IMG/VR virus record: IMGVR_UViG_3300023170_000153
Span: 1-26,006 of that record
Strand: one strand, 5' to 3'
Length of the DNA stretch: 26,006 nucleotides
From: a virus
Shown: positions 10,401-15,696 of the stretch, piece by piece
Numbering within the stretch: the first letter of the stretch is position 1
Layout of the letters: the number at the start of each line of letters is the position of its first letter
Position numbers and translations under genes: made by a program
Notes under the pieces: model-generated
The model's database searches: none
Told to the model about the DNA's origin: nothing
What the model saw: the letters and a program-made list of their open reading frames with translations, nothing else

Positions 10401-10802
10401 TACGAGACATCCCGTGGTGATGTAATTGTGGGGGAAATTGGATTAGGAGACGCATTAGCACAAGCGTTTGGTTTTGCCCCAGCCATAAACAGGGTAAAAA
10501 GGGACGAACTATCTAGGAATACAAGGGTAACACGCGGTATAGCCAATCGTAGAAGTAAACTCCTAGACAGATTTGCAAATATAACTAAGAAAGAGCGTAA
10601 AGAATCTGCTTCTGATGTAATAAACGACATCACGCAGTTTAATATAGACCATCCCGATAACGTTATTTCACCAGACGATCTAATGCAATCGTTGCGGTCA
10701 AGGTCTGCCCGGACACTAAACGCTACTGTAACGGGCGGTTTACCCACCACAAAACAATATATACGAGAAGTTTTAGAATCTAACCGGGAATTTGAAGACT
10801 AA
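4488..10802 (+). CDS. Giant phage virion protein with HExxH metallopeptidase motif and LPD38-like C-terminal region (polyvalent-type)
   Basis: A 2104-residue protein, the largest here and the last gene of the rightward block. The N-terminus (ERYAEWIVANKDKQG...) is a start seen in giant proteins of aquatic phages. Residues about 125-200 contain Ala/Gly-rich hydrophobic segments. Residues 290-640 are Pro/Glu/Ala low-complexity and charged coiled coil, including an AAPE repeat. A zincin-like motif, LHESAH, has H919-E920 and H923; E967 in TEAF is a possible third ligand. A helical, charged region covers about 1080-1440. From about 1550 to 1960 is a helical region with FNHSERFIRQVSALSTY and MMQFKQVPAQFLYTH, resembling the large polyvalent protein associated domain LPD38. 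Size, end-of-block position and domain mix suggest an internal virion protein ejected with the DNA, like T7 gp16 in role but not visibly in sequence. Protease activity is inferred from the motif. Confidence 0.85.
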   Translation: MATNEERLERYAEWIVANKDKQGSQEFATVSAAYRELRQQPLGIAPTPIAPTEEDTSLFGYIPETAKALAAGTTGLLESAATGAAFLLPEKQEQAARKKIAEVGGRVQEALAPDQAYEGWYLDLMRGVGSTLPFFAAAATAPISAPLALISGTAMGVGAGAGEAAQRAEAAGATEEEISKAAGLGMLPGALEMVGPAGVIRRARRVLGRNTDEVVEALDNTLRSRLKRVYDSKGGRIGRAALDEAVQEAVSEVGQNLIQRGIYDPERGVFTDTGESAALGGGVGGLLATLTEIVMPGVQRFRSRGVTPEAAPEAAPEAAPEPTPTATTPPPAGDLFGREEAPTELSLDDIEGLGIDLDRPTAESLYGLDLANPEEQAKAWRILALYRNRIDERGSDPETVSRIDSLLRSEIFRGAAPAEVTEPTVAPEQITLEEQAKAAEETTRQREDEQQRQAEAIQQAELTAVQERIESTRQRESEQKRREVLLPIIERGEITNAENMARAFSAELGRQGFTNTTPTQSELALIDRALGVEEAITAKEQEQKATATAAETEQRAGAAAIEQFVPERTEPTAPVEPVEPEPPAGLTNRERLDRTGRIPLSGEAQLEIPTIERPEQAIRRLDIPEGAVVSPLPEVEETQVPEEQISAIEPENGIPKEGVEATRRRQPQQNLTDLNVLQNVTIPKDPPKGTSVGYAMAHYVQNTTDFDQALRSIAFELVAPEKAKSLSINYKNEQRRANKAKQWVKNNTTPETFKLLEDYTAQERLKEKQRVEKDTTRTKEETQATDYGKTEIESVTDADYTDFLSEEVVNEFTDIDEFLTKNAVAASMGTVSAEVENALFDNKIDSALRQLANSTPNPDVKRTANKLAAAIKDLGITIEFVDGGIVNQKGDIAVAAYNPNTKTISFDIDSDTSVHAVLHESAHAVLHEIIKNKNHPVTKALTKLFNNVANRLPTAYGTQSLADFVTEAFVNPEFQALLAAHKITGEKTTAWRKFVNAVARFLGLSTKPITVADAASAYVDMILGTEIDTRTATQINQAIAEGNTDQALNLMLGGRRFVSNKTLDETRTGFLANVNNFTTKQSVNFLNGMGLQAIVDLAKKGPKEYADSIDNVQEIFYQIDGIRNEEMKRFTGIVNDAKKAFKLGPFREDSKNIAIANELVGNMTLEGIDAFIPEAEEKYSKNALTYGVRIADGKFEQKTEYFDTVKELDAKETELRNERKEAIRKKEQARTFGKITRQETSAERVEKYKELREKMKQLTPSQRGAIKKIRDEYSRLDEKIRAAEDANIEKIKIANDKESEVRIKNGVREILFRKRLEFGRIDPYFKLYREGEYWLEFEYIDGKGQVTYGTGSYETTGDREVAIKRLQAQPAVERGSGQPGIIAGTINRRKTEDIRNRISQGNIPSIEFITELQTRINNVFKSIPELEGDAKEQVAKSKVQVTEFLQDLVLRSLPEKGIIESKQAREGIHFFEGDFIHAFEQTMPRFITSYANIEHKVDLAEAAQEVRIARDALPQDQPFLKELATVIAGTTADTDAQPGKLPSYVEFAKNPYLPSWARTARALTFNMTLGANVSSVAVNVSIMPIVLQSRLAGEYGPLKATAATMEAMGLYLKTFGKVARDGVLDVDENGNPLSEDSVIRELGGFSVTNELGQEMAAFQKYAAPIIQRLKTLGMDTRTIAAETSQLDSPASPFLNKVSYVSGFLFNHSERFIRQVSALSTYILEMEKQTGKKVENLTDADIKKYGDAAAKKATDVTLWVNSSPLLTTAPRFGQTFLGGAGSLMMQFKQVPAQFLYTHLRMVDAVFKTMTGKAMSKEEAEEARVLRNTFMYLTGTGATLVGVKGIPFYGLFVMIANMFLGDDEDDANTIVAKQIGLGWYYGAIFKYLGIDLTDRIALTNLMIRDRGNYVPDNEYEYWMEAIGGPALSIGKRTFESVSELMDGDPNNNERAFRQAMPTPINNIMRGYEFYTKGYETSRGDVIVGEIGLGDALAQAFGFAPAINRVKRDELSRNTRVTRGIANRRSKLLDRFANITKKERKESASDVINDITQFNIDHPDNVISPDDLMQSLRSRSARTLNATVTGGLPTTKQYIREVLESNREFED
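5409..5456 (+). repeat. 12-bp in-frame tandem repeat encoding Ala-Ala-Pro-Glu units
   Basis: Four adjacent 12-base units lie inside the giant virion gene. The two central copies (5421-5432 and 5433-5444) are identical (ccagaggccgca) and the flanking copies are degenerate. They encode a flexible Ala/Pro/Glu linker before the acidic low-complexity region. Because the unit is a multiple of three, copy-number slippage would change linker length without breaking the frame. Confidence 0.8.
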
Positions 10803-10806
10803 AAAA

Positions 10807-10826
10807 AGCCCCCTAGGGAGGGGGCT
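10807..10826 (-). terminator. Intrinsic terminator at the convergent junction, oriented for leftward transcripts
   Basis: A perfect 8-bp GC-rich stem (AGCCCCCT at 10807-10814 and AGGGGGCT at 10819-10826) has a 4-base loop. Read on the - strand, the hairpin is followed by seven T residues (complement of A10801-A10807), the classic rho-independent layout. Read on the + strand, the stem is followed by TAAAAG, a poor tract, although GTTTCTCTCTT comes a little later. It therefore ends the leftward early/replication transcript about 95 nt after its last gene. It starts only 4 bases after the rightward giant gene stops, so some bidirectional action is possible. Confidence 0.85.
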
Positions 10827-10879
10827 AAAAGTTTCTCTCTTGGAGAATGATGAGCCTGTATAGTATCAAAATTCACCCA

Positions 10880-10909
10880 GTACAGTCCAGTAGCATCCAA
10901 TAGCATCCA
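10880..10909. repeat. Three-copy 10-bp tandem repeat in the convergent intergenic region
   Basis: Three consecutive 10-base units read gtacagtcca, gtagcatcca and atagcatcca on the + strand. A degenerate preceding unit (aattcaccca, 10870-10879) keeps the terminal 'cca'. The array sits between the terminator hairpin and the end of the last leftward gene, where no coding frame is plausible. Short phased direct repeats of this kind can be protein-binding iterons or recombination-site arms. Nothing in the sequence decides between these, and no integrase gene is in the window. Confidence 0.6.
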
Positions 10910-10921
10910 ACACCACACAAC

Positions 10922-11143
10922 TCACTGCAATCGCCAGACTCGCACCCCGTACTTACCATTCTCTATACAAACGCGTTTTTCTATCTCGTTTTTATTGAGG
11001 CGGCCTGCTTTTCTTACGTGTTCAATGGCTTTGTCGGTATTTATGGTGGGTATGAAAATAGAAGTTCCGGGCACAAACTTACTCCAATCTATAACTATAC
11101 GCACCCCGTCTGGGGATATATCAGCTATGTTTATCCGCGTCAT
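10922..11143 (-). CDS. Small conserved phage protein, unknown function (paralogue of the gene at 21663-21908)
   Basis: A 73-residue protein, the last gene of the leftward block. Its start overlaps the end of the primase-helicase gene by 23 bases, so it is probably translationally coupled. The core pattern is GTSIFIPT, a helix with charged residues, then VCIENGKYGVRVWRL at the C-terminus, consistent with a small alpha/beta fold. The same G-x-x-(I/V)-F-(I/V)-P-T ... YGV-x-x-W layout occurs in the small gene at 21663-21908, so the two are probably homologous. Similar tiny proteins are common and unannotated in environmental phages. No function can be assigned. Confidence 0.7.
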   Translation of the reverse strand: MTRINIADISPDGVRIVIDWSKFVPGTSIFIPTINTDKAIEHVRKAGRLNKNEIEKRVCIENGKYGVRVWRLQ

Positions 11144-13970
11144 CTTTAGCCCACGACATTTCTATAACGCGTTGGAGGGGTAGGTCTAACTTGGTACCGC
11201 GCCCCAACCTAAGTCTAGTTTCCTTACCATGCAGTTGTTTTTCTATTAGTTCCTTCACGCTGTCAAAATGATGCCCCTTGGATACGCACCACTCCCGCAA
11301 CGCAGCCGGTCTAACGTAGAATTTAGATACATCGTACTCATGCCTACCAACCCACTTGTACATGGGCGTACCATCCGGCGTTACTATGTTCTGCATATCC
11401 TCGTCCAGCACCCCCATGCTTTTCACGCGTAGTATGTTGCGGACGTGTTCGGCATAGAATTGCGCTATTACTTCGTGTACGTCTAACTTCATTTCTTCCA
11501 AATTATGACGGGACATCATAAGTTTGTTTATTATCCAGCCATACAGGTTATCTAAATCCCAGTCTATCAGCCCAAGTCTTTTTGCTATAGACAAACCCGT
11601 ATAAACCGTAGCCGCTTGTGCAGACCAATGCCTATGTTGGGCTTCCAGATTAGCTTCTTTGATAATCTTGTTACGTATGCTGTTTACAAATTTCTCGGTG
11701 GCTTCGTACTTCTTTATGATTTTCTGTATGTACACTACACCGGCATGTCCGTAGTTTGCCGCCAAGTCAGAGTTCAACGCATTACCTATTATAGCCCCAT
11801 CAGAACCAAACAACCGCTGGTGTACGGTAGCTTCCAGTACGCGTCCGGCTTCACCTTTAGGCATGGCTCGTTTACTACTTATCGTCTCAAGCAAACTACC
11901 GTTACCTGAAGTACCGCAGTTCAACCCCCATTCCTCGCCGCGATAGCGCTCTACGTTTGCCCCCTTGTTTGAAAGCCGGTTTCGTTGTTGTCCGGCAGAT
12001 ATGGCGTAGGCAAAATCACTAGCTTCCTTTGCGTTGTAATTAGATAACTCGTCTACATATAACGGTATGTTCTTGTAGACTTCGGCTCTGTTCCATGCGG
12101 AGTTAGCGGTATCATTACCTTGCAACACTAGCAACTTATGGTCGCCCCACACTGACGCGCCACCCCACATACCTGTGGTTTTACCGTGACCTGTCTCACT
12201 ACTCATAACGTGGAATATACAGCCTGATATGTTCGGTATCATCGCCATCAAGGGCGAACCAAAACTCAAACCAAACATGTACTGATGCTCTTCAAAACCG
12301 GGTTTGTTGTAAAACTTGACGGTTTCTTTCCAGCCATCCAACGTGCCTTTGCTACCAAAATGGGGAAAATACTGAGCAGTTCTACTACCCGCAGGATTCT
12401 TTTCTACACGGTCAGCAAATACTTCTCTATCTCCTATGACAAAAGACTTGTGGTCTGGTGTCCACCCAAATTGCGTACGTACGTGTATAACGTCTTGTGT
12501 AGCTTTAAGTTTTTCAACCCACTTAATCATGTAATTTTGTAAATCCGATATGTTTTTAGGTATAAATGTTATGTCATTTAAGGCTATTTCTTTACGAAAC
12601 TGCTCCAGTACAGCTAGTTGAGTAGCTTTAAGTACGAATCTATGTATACCATCTCGCGTAGTATGGTGTACAACCTCATAACACGGCCCACCCTCTGGCC
12701 CCGGCTCGTGCATACGTTTAGTTAAATACAAGTCTTGTTGGTAAATAGTTTCTGTGTCGGTATTGCCATCCTTATCTCTTGTATACCTGCCAACACCACC
12801 CGTTGCTAATCTGAAATACGGCTCTGGGTATTCAGGAATGTCTATGCGTTGTGTTCTTACAGGTTCTACTATGTCTTCTTCGCCTTCAGCCATAGGCTGT
12901 ATAACTTCTATGGGCACCTCTACCGAATTAGATTCGGCTTCCCGTAACTCCATACACAGCGAGATAGGCGATTTCATCTTAGCGTTTTTCTTATGTGGAC
13001 ATCCTTCACAACCTTTAGGATTGTTTGTTTCAAACGTAGTGCAGTAGTGAGGGGAGTTTATAGACGCGGCTGTCTTTTCTGTTTCTTGTTCGCTGTAACC
13101 TTCATAGCCACATGATATGGCATGTATCGCGCTGTCTTTATCGTCACAATGTTTAGCTATAGACAATAAGTCAAGCCATAACTGATACCCAACTGAATTA
13201 GGTTCCAGCATTGCATCACGTACTTGCTTACAACCGCCGCCGCTAAGTGATGCCTTCAATAGTTTTATGAACGTCTTTTTATGGGTTTGCCCCATAGCGT
13301 TCTGCATATCTTTTTTGTCTAGTTCACTGTATTCGCGAACAGCAGGAACTGGTGTCAATGCCTCTGGCAGATTTTCAACAAACACGTTTATATCAACGTG
13401 GTCTTCGGTAAACGTAAGTATGCGCACATCAGAAGCGGGGTCTGATTTAAAATTATGCGTATTAGGTATGCGTAGTATTCGGGCGGCGTCAGCAGTAACA
13501 ACCGGGTCTGCTTCTAGCCCAAACTGTACGCATGCCGATTTTAATCTTTCGGCAACGGGTAGCCATTCCTCCCTAGAGTAGCATTGCGACAAACTCCAAT
13601 AGACGTGTACGCCACGCCCGGAGTTCACCATACTGGTTGGGTTGGGTAAATTAAAGTTACGGCAAAAAGCTAGTAGGGCTTTTAACGCCTCGGTCTGTGT
13701 GGCGTACGGTTTACCTTCACCACAATCTAAATCAAGAAATAACGCACGTATTTCTAGTACGTTATCAGCTTTGCGTGTTGTGCCTTCTTGGAACGTGCTT
13801 AGTGCGAAATAGGTATCGTGCCCGTTGCTGTCTAGGTTAGTAGCAATCTCGGCTATATCATCAATAGATTCGTAAAATTTCTGATGTTTAATTGTTTTAT
13901 CTTTAATACCTACTACGCAATATAATCCCTTCGGACTTAACACCGAATTAAAGAATTGTTTTGCATCCAT
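11121..13970 (-). CDS. DNA primase-helicase fusion (AEP/RepB-like primase + DUF927-type helicase)
   Basis: This is likely the replicative primase and helicase. From the chosen ATG at 13970 it is 949 residues. An in-frame TTG at 13985 would add five residues, but ATG with MDAKQFF is the simpler start; neither has a strong Shine-Dalgarno. The N-terminal part has FLDLDCGEG (DLD at about 80-82), SGRGVHVYW (about 117-125) and a later ADAARILRIPNTHN segment, as in archaeo-eukaryotic-type primases of plasmids and phages. A Cys cluster (CEGCPHKK, with upstream Cys) in the middle suggests a zinc knuckle. The C-terminal half is a DUF927-type P-loop ATPase: SSETGHGKTT (Walker A, K597) and IPLYVDELSN (Walker B, D640-E641). 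Gene order after the probable ssDNA-binding protein fits a replisome operon. A mutually exclusive hairpin pair just upstream may modulate it. Confidence 0.88.
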   Translation of the reverse strand: MDAKQFFNSVLSPKGLYCVVGIKDKTIKHQKFYESIDDIAEIATNLDSNGHDTYFALSTFQEGTTRKADNVLEIRALFLDLDCGEGKPYATQTEALKALLAFCRNFNLPNPTSMVNSGRGVHVYWSLSQCYSREEWLPVAERLKSACVQFGLEADPVVTADAARILRIPNTHNFKSDPASDVRILTFTEDHVDINVFVENLPEALTPVPAVREYSELDKKDMQNAMGQTHKKTFIKLLKASLSGGGCKQVRDAMLEPNSVGYQLWLDLLSIAKHCDDKDSAIHAISCGYEGYSEQETEKTAASINSPHYCTTFETNNPKGCEGCPHKKNAKMKSPISLCMELREAESNSVEVPIEVIQPMAEGEEDIVEPVRTQRIDIPEYPEPYFRLATGGVGRYTRDKDGNTDTETIYQQDLYLTKRMHEPGPEGGPCYEVVHHTTRDGIHRFVLKATQLAVLEQFRKEIALNDITFIPKNISDLQNYMIKWVEKLKATQDVIHVRTQFGWTPDHKSFVIGDREVFADRVEKNPAGSRTAQYFPHFGSKGTLDGWKETVKFYNKPGFEEHQYMFGLSFGSPLMAMIPNISGCIFHVMSSETGHGKTTGMWGGASVWGDHKLLVLQGNDTANSAWNRAEVYKNIPLYVDELSNYNAKEASDFAYAISAGQQRNRLSNKGANVERYRGEEWGLNCGTSGNGSLLETISSKRAMPKGEAGRVLEATVHQRLFGSDGAIIGNALNSDLAANYGHAGVVYIQKIIKKYEATEKFVNSIRNKIIKEANLEAQHRHWSAQAATVYTGLSIAKRLGLIDWDLDNLYGWIINKLMMSRHNLEEMKLDVHEVIAQFYAEHVRNILRVKSMGVLDEDMQNIVTPDGTPMYKWVGRHEYDVSKFYVRPAALREWCVSKGHHFDSVKELIEKQLHGKETRLRLGRGTKLDLPLQRVIEMSWAKDDADKHS

Positions 13971-13994
13971 ATTTTGACCATACAAAAGAGAAAC

Positions 13995-14027
13995 ACGGGC
14001 ACCACTAGGGTGCCCGTTGCAGTGGTG
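13995..14027 (-). promoter_or_regulatory. Possible attenuator: terminator-like hairpin with a competing alternative hairpin
   Basis: In leftward RNA, directly after the TAA of the ssDNA-binding-protein gene, CACCACT can pair with AGTGGTG (complements of 14021-14027 and 14000-14006). Alternatively ACGGGCACC pairs with GGTGCCCGT (9 bp, complements of 14009-14017 and 13995-14003; 5-base loop), followed by a pyrimidine-rich tract containing TTTCTCTTTT. The two structures share bases, so only one forms at a time. The second is terminator-like but its T-tract is interrupted. Its location in the only sizeable gap between two replication genes suggests it tunes read-through into the primase gene. The hairpins are seen directly; regulation is inferred. 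Confidence 0.5.
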
Positions 14028-14945
14028 TTAATCATCAAACTCGTCTAACAAATTAGCAAGATCAACTTGTTCCGGCGGGGTTTCCGTCTTTTTCTTAGAT
14101 TTCTTCACGGTAGGTTCCGCAACAATTTCGTCTGCTTGAACTTCCGCCCCAGCAGACTCCTCAACCGCCGGGGGTAGGGGGGAGACTGTATCATTAGTCA
14201 ACTGCTTTGTGCCAGTATCTTCTTTAGGTTTTACTGACATCGTGACTAACTTCTGTACATCCGGGTCTTTTTGTGCGTTTACCACTAGCCCTAGTTCTTC
14301 CTTGGACACCACACGCTCAGGCTTGAACAATAGCTTAGGCGTACTACTATCAGTATCAAAACGTATTTCTGTAACTATGGATGCTAAATAAGCGTTTTGA
14401 GTATTGAGCAGTTTAGCGTAGCTTTGTAGCCCCATCTTCTTCTTGTCATCACCGAACACGCTGGTAGCGGGGAGGATAAGTAGGTAGATTTCGTTGCTAC
14501 GTATCACGCCATCTTGGTCAGCCAGAAGTACCGCAATACGCTGTTGGAACCTACACGCACGGCTTTCACCCTGCCCGGAACCCTTGATATTCTGCTTGCA
14601 ATCGAAACAGGAGGCAGACTGCCTGTCAGTAACCAATACGTCCTCAGACGGTGCGCCTTTAGTAGTATCAGCAGACCAGCATTTAGGGGGATTGTTCTGT
14701 CCCGCCACGTACTGTCCTTCGTAGTAAGTCCTTGATATAGGTGAGGTTTTTACAATAACAGCTTTGAGGCTACGTTCTTCCAACTCAGCTATTTCGTTAC
14801 CGTTTACCACCTTACGAAAGACACCACCACGGATACTCAAACGGCGCATACCACCAGAGGTTGCTACGTTTTCCGGTTCTAACTGCGCCAGCAACTCCTT
14901 ATAGTCATCCGGCATGTTTTCGAACAGAGTGATTTGCGTACTCAT
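14028..14945 (-). CDS. Probable phage single-stranded DNA-binding protein with four-Cys zinc site and acidic C-terminal tail
   Basis: A 305-residue protein. The N-terminal two-thirds carry a conserved-looking core: GGMRRLSIRGGVFRKVVNG (about 31-49), RTYYEGQY, and four cysteines at C89 (PPKCW), C113 and C116 (SCFDCKQN) and C131 (ACRFQQ), a likely structural zinc site. From about residue 225 it becomes a low-complexity Lys/Thr/Glu/Pro linker and ends in LANLLDEFDD. An ordered core, flexible linker and short acidic hydrophobic tip are the layout of ssDNA-binding proteins such as SSB and T7 gp2.5, whose tips recruit replication partners. ATG overlaps the preceding HTH gene stop by 4 bases (ATGA), and the primase follows. 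The function is inferred from layout and context; no OB-fold could be confirmed by eye. Confidence 0.6.
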   Translation of the reverse strand: MSTQITLFENMPDDYKELLAQLEPENVATSGGMRRLSIRGGVFRKVVNGNEIAELEERSLKAVIVKTSPISRTYYEGQYVAGQNNPPKCWSADTTKGAPSEDVLVTDRQSASCFDCKQNIKGSGQGESRACRFQQRIAVLLADQDGVIRSNEIYLLILPATSVFGDDKKKMGLQSYAKLLNTQNAYLASIVTEIRFDTDSSTPKLLFKPERVVSKEELGLVVNAQKDPDVQKLVTMSVKPKEDTGTKQLTNDTVSPLPPAVEESAGAEVQADEIVAEPTVKKSKKKTETPPEQVDLANLLDEFDD

Positions 14946-15247
14946 ATATCTTCGTCCTCGTTAAAATCTAGTTCTAATTGTTCTGTGATACCCTCGTCCT
15001 CGGATTCAAAAAGTTCTTCCTCAAAGGACTGAACAATATCGTTTATGTGTGTTGGCACTTCTTCCTGTGGTACGGGTTCTTGCTTTAATCCCGCAACTAC
15101 ACTAGGGATATTAAAACGGTAGGTACTGCCAACCTTGATATAGCCAGTCTTGGCTATGTAGCCTTTCTGCACCCAAGTGCGCACGGTACTTACCTTTACC
15201 GATAGATACTTGGCTAGTTCGTCTATCGGGACATAGGTGTCGCTCAT
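14942..15247 (-). CDS. Excisionase/MerR-type helix-turn-helix protein with acidic tail
   Basis: A 101-residue protein. Residues about 4-52 (YVPIDELAKYLSVKVSTVRTW, then VQKGYIAKTGYIKVGSTYRF) match the short winged-helix HTH of the excisionase/MerR-like DNA-binding family (HTH_17). Its remaining half is strongly acidic and ends LELDFNEDEDI. Both ends are coupled by 4-bp ATGA overlaps, to the Gam-like gene upstream and the probable ssDNA-binding gene downstream. It could be a transcription regulator of this operon or an accessory DNA-architecture factor. No integrase is present, so an excisionase role is not supported. Confidence 0.75.
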   Translation of the reverse strand: MSDTYVPIDELAKYLSVKVSTVRTWVQKGYIAKTGYIKVGSTYRFNIPSVVAGLKQEPVPQEEVPTHINDIVQSFEEELFESEDEGITEQLELDFNEDEDI

Positions 15248-15645
15248 TTTTTTCTCCTTACGGTTACGGTGTATTCGCTATCGACATTCAATCCGGGCGG
15301 TAGCAAATCTGGGTTTTCCTCAAGGAACAGACGCATATTACCTTGATGGATACGTTTCTCCATTAGGTCTACCGCGTCATGTTCGATAATAAACTTACCC
15401 ATAGCCTCCCAATCGCCCGTCCAGTATTTAGTTTTGGTAGAGCGATAAAAGGTACCATGTTCGGTGCGCACTGATTCCACATTGTTTTCTTTGCAATGTG
15501 CTAGTAACGCGTCGTTTACTACCTTGAGTTTAGTATCTAGTTCGGCCAACTTAGCATTTAACTCGTTGGTCAACTGTGCTTTTTTGTCACGTATTTTTAA
15601 GTATACAGCGACAATGCGGTTAAGGTCTGCTTTTACATCAGACAT
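15244..15645 (-). CDS. Small coiled-coil phage protein, Gam-like (possible host-nuclease inhibitor)
   Basis: A 133-residue protein starting at 15645 behind GGAGG with an 8-base spacer. Residues about 5-50 are an amphipathic Leu/Lys/Ala/Glu helix (coiled coil). They are followed by EHGTFYRSTKTKYWTGDWEAM and a C-terminal part with FLEENPDLLPPGLNVDSEY and a basic tip. A long N-terminal helix followed by a small Tyr/Trp-rich domain recalls phage Gam-type proteins that bind DNA ends or inhibit host exonucleases. The position between an SNF2 helicase and an ssDNA-binding protein fits a recombination or DNA-protection role. The family match is from pattern memory only; siphovirus Gp157-like proteins have a similar shape. 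Confidence 0.6.
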   Translation of the reverse strand: MSDVKADLNRIVAVYLKIRDKKAQLTNELNAKLAELDTKLKVVNDALLAHCKENNVESVRTEHGTFYRSTKTKYWTGDWEAMGKFIIEHDAVDLMEKRIHQGNMRLFLEENPDLLPPGLNVDSEYTVTVRRKK

Positions 15646-15696
15646 TTCATCATCCTCCGGGCTTATTATGTTTTGTGTAATATAGTGGAGTATTAT

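Noticed and set aside
12754-13047. 97-codon + strand frame inside the primase-helicase gene, and similar + strand frames at 13267-13581 and 18753-19163
   Set aside because: All lie antisense to genes with clear catalytic motifs and lack ribosome-binding sites.
14942-15247. True excisionase indicating a temperate phage
   Set aside because: The HTH type is shared by many regulators and no integrase is present, so excision cannot be claimed.
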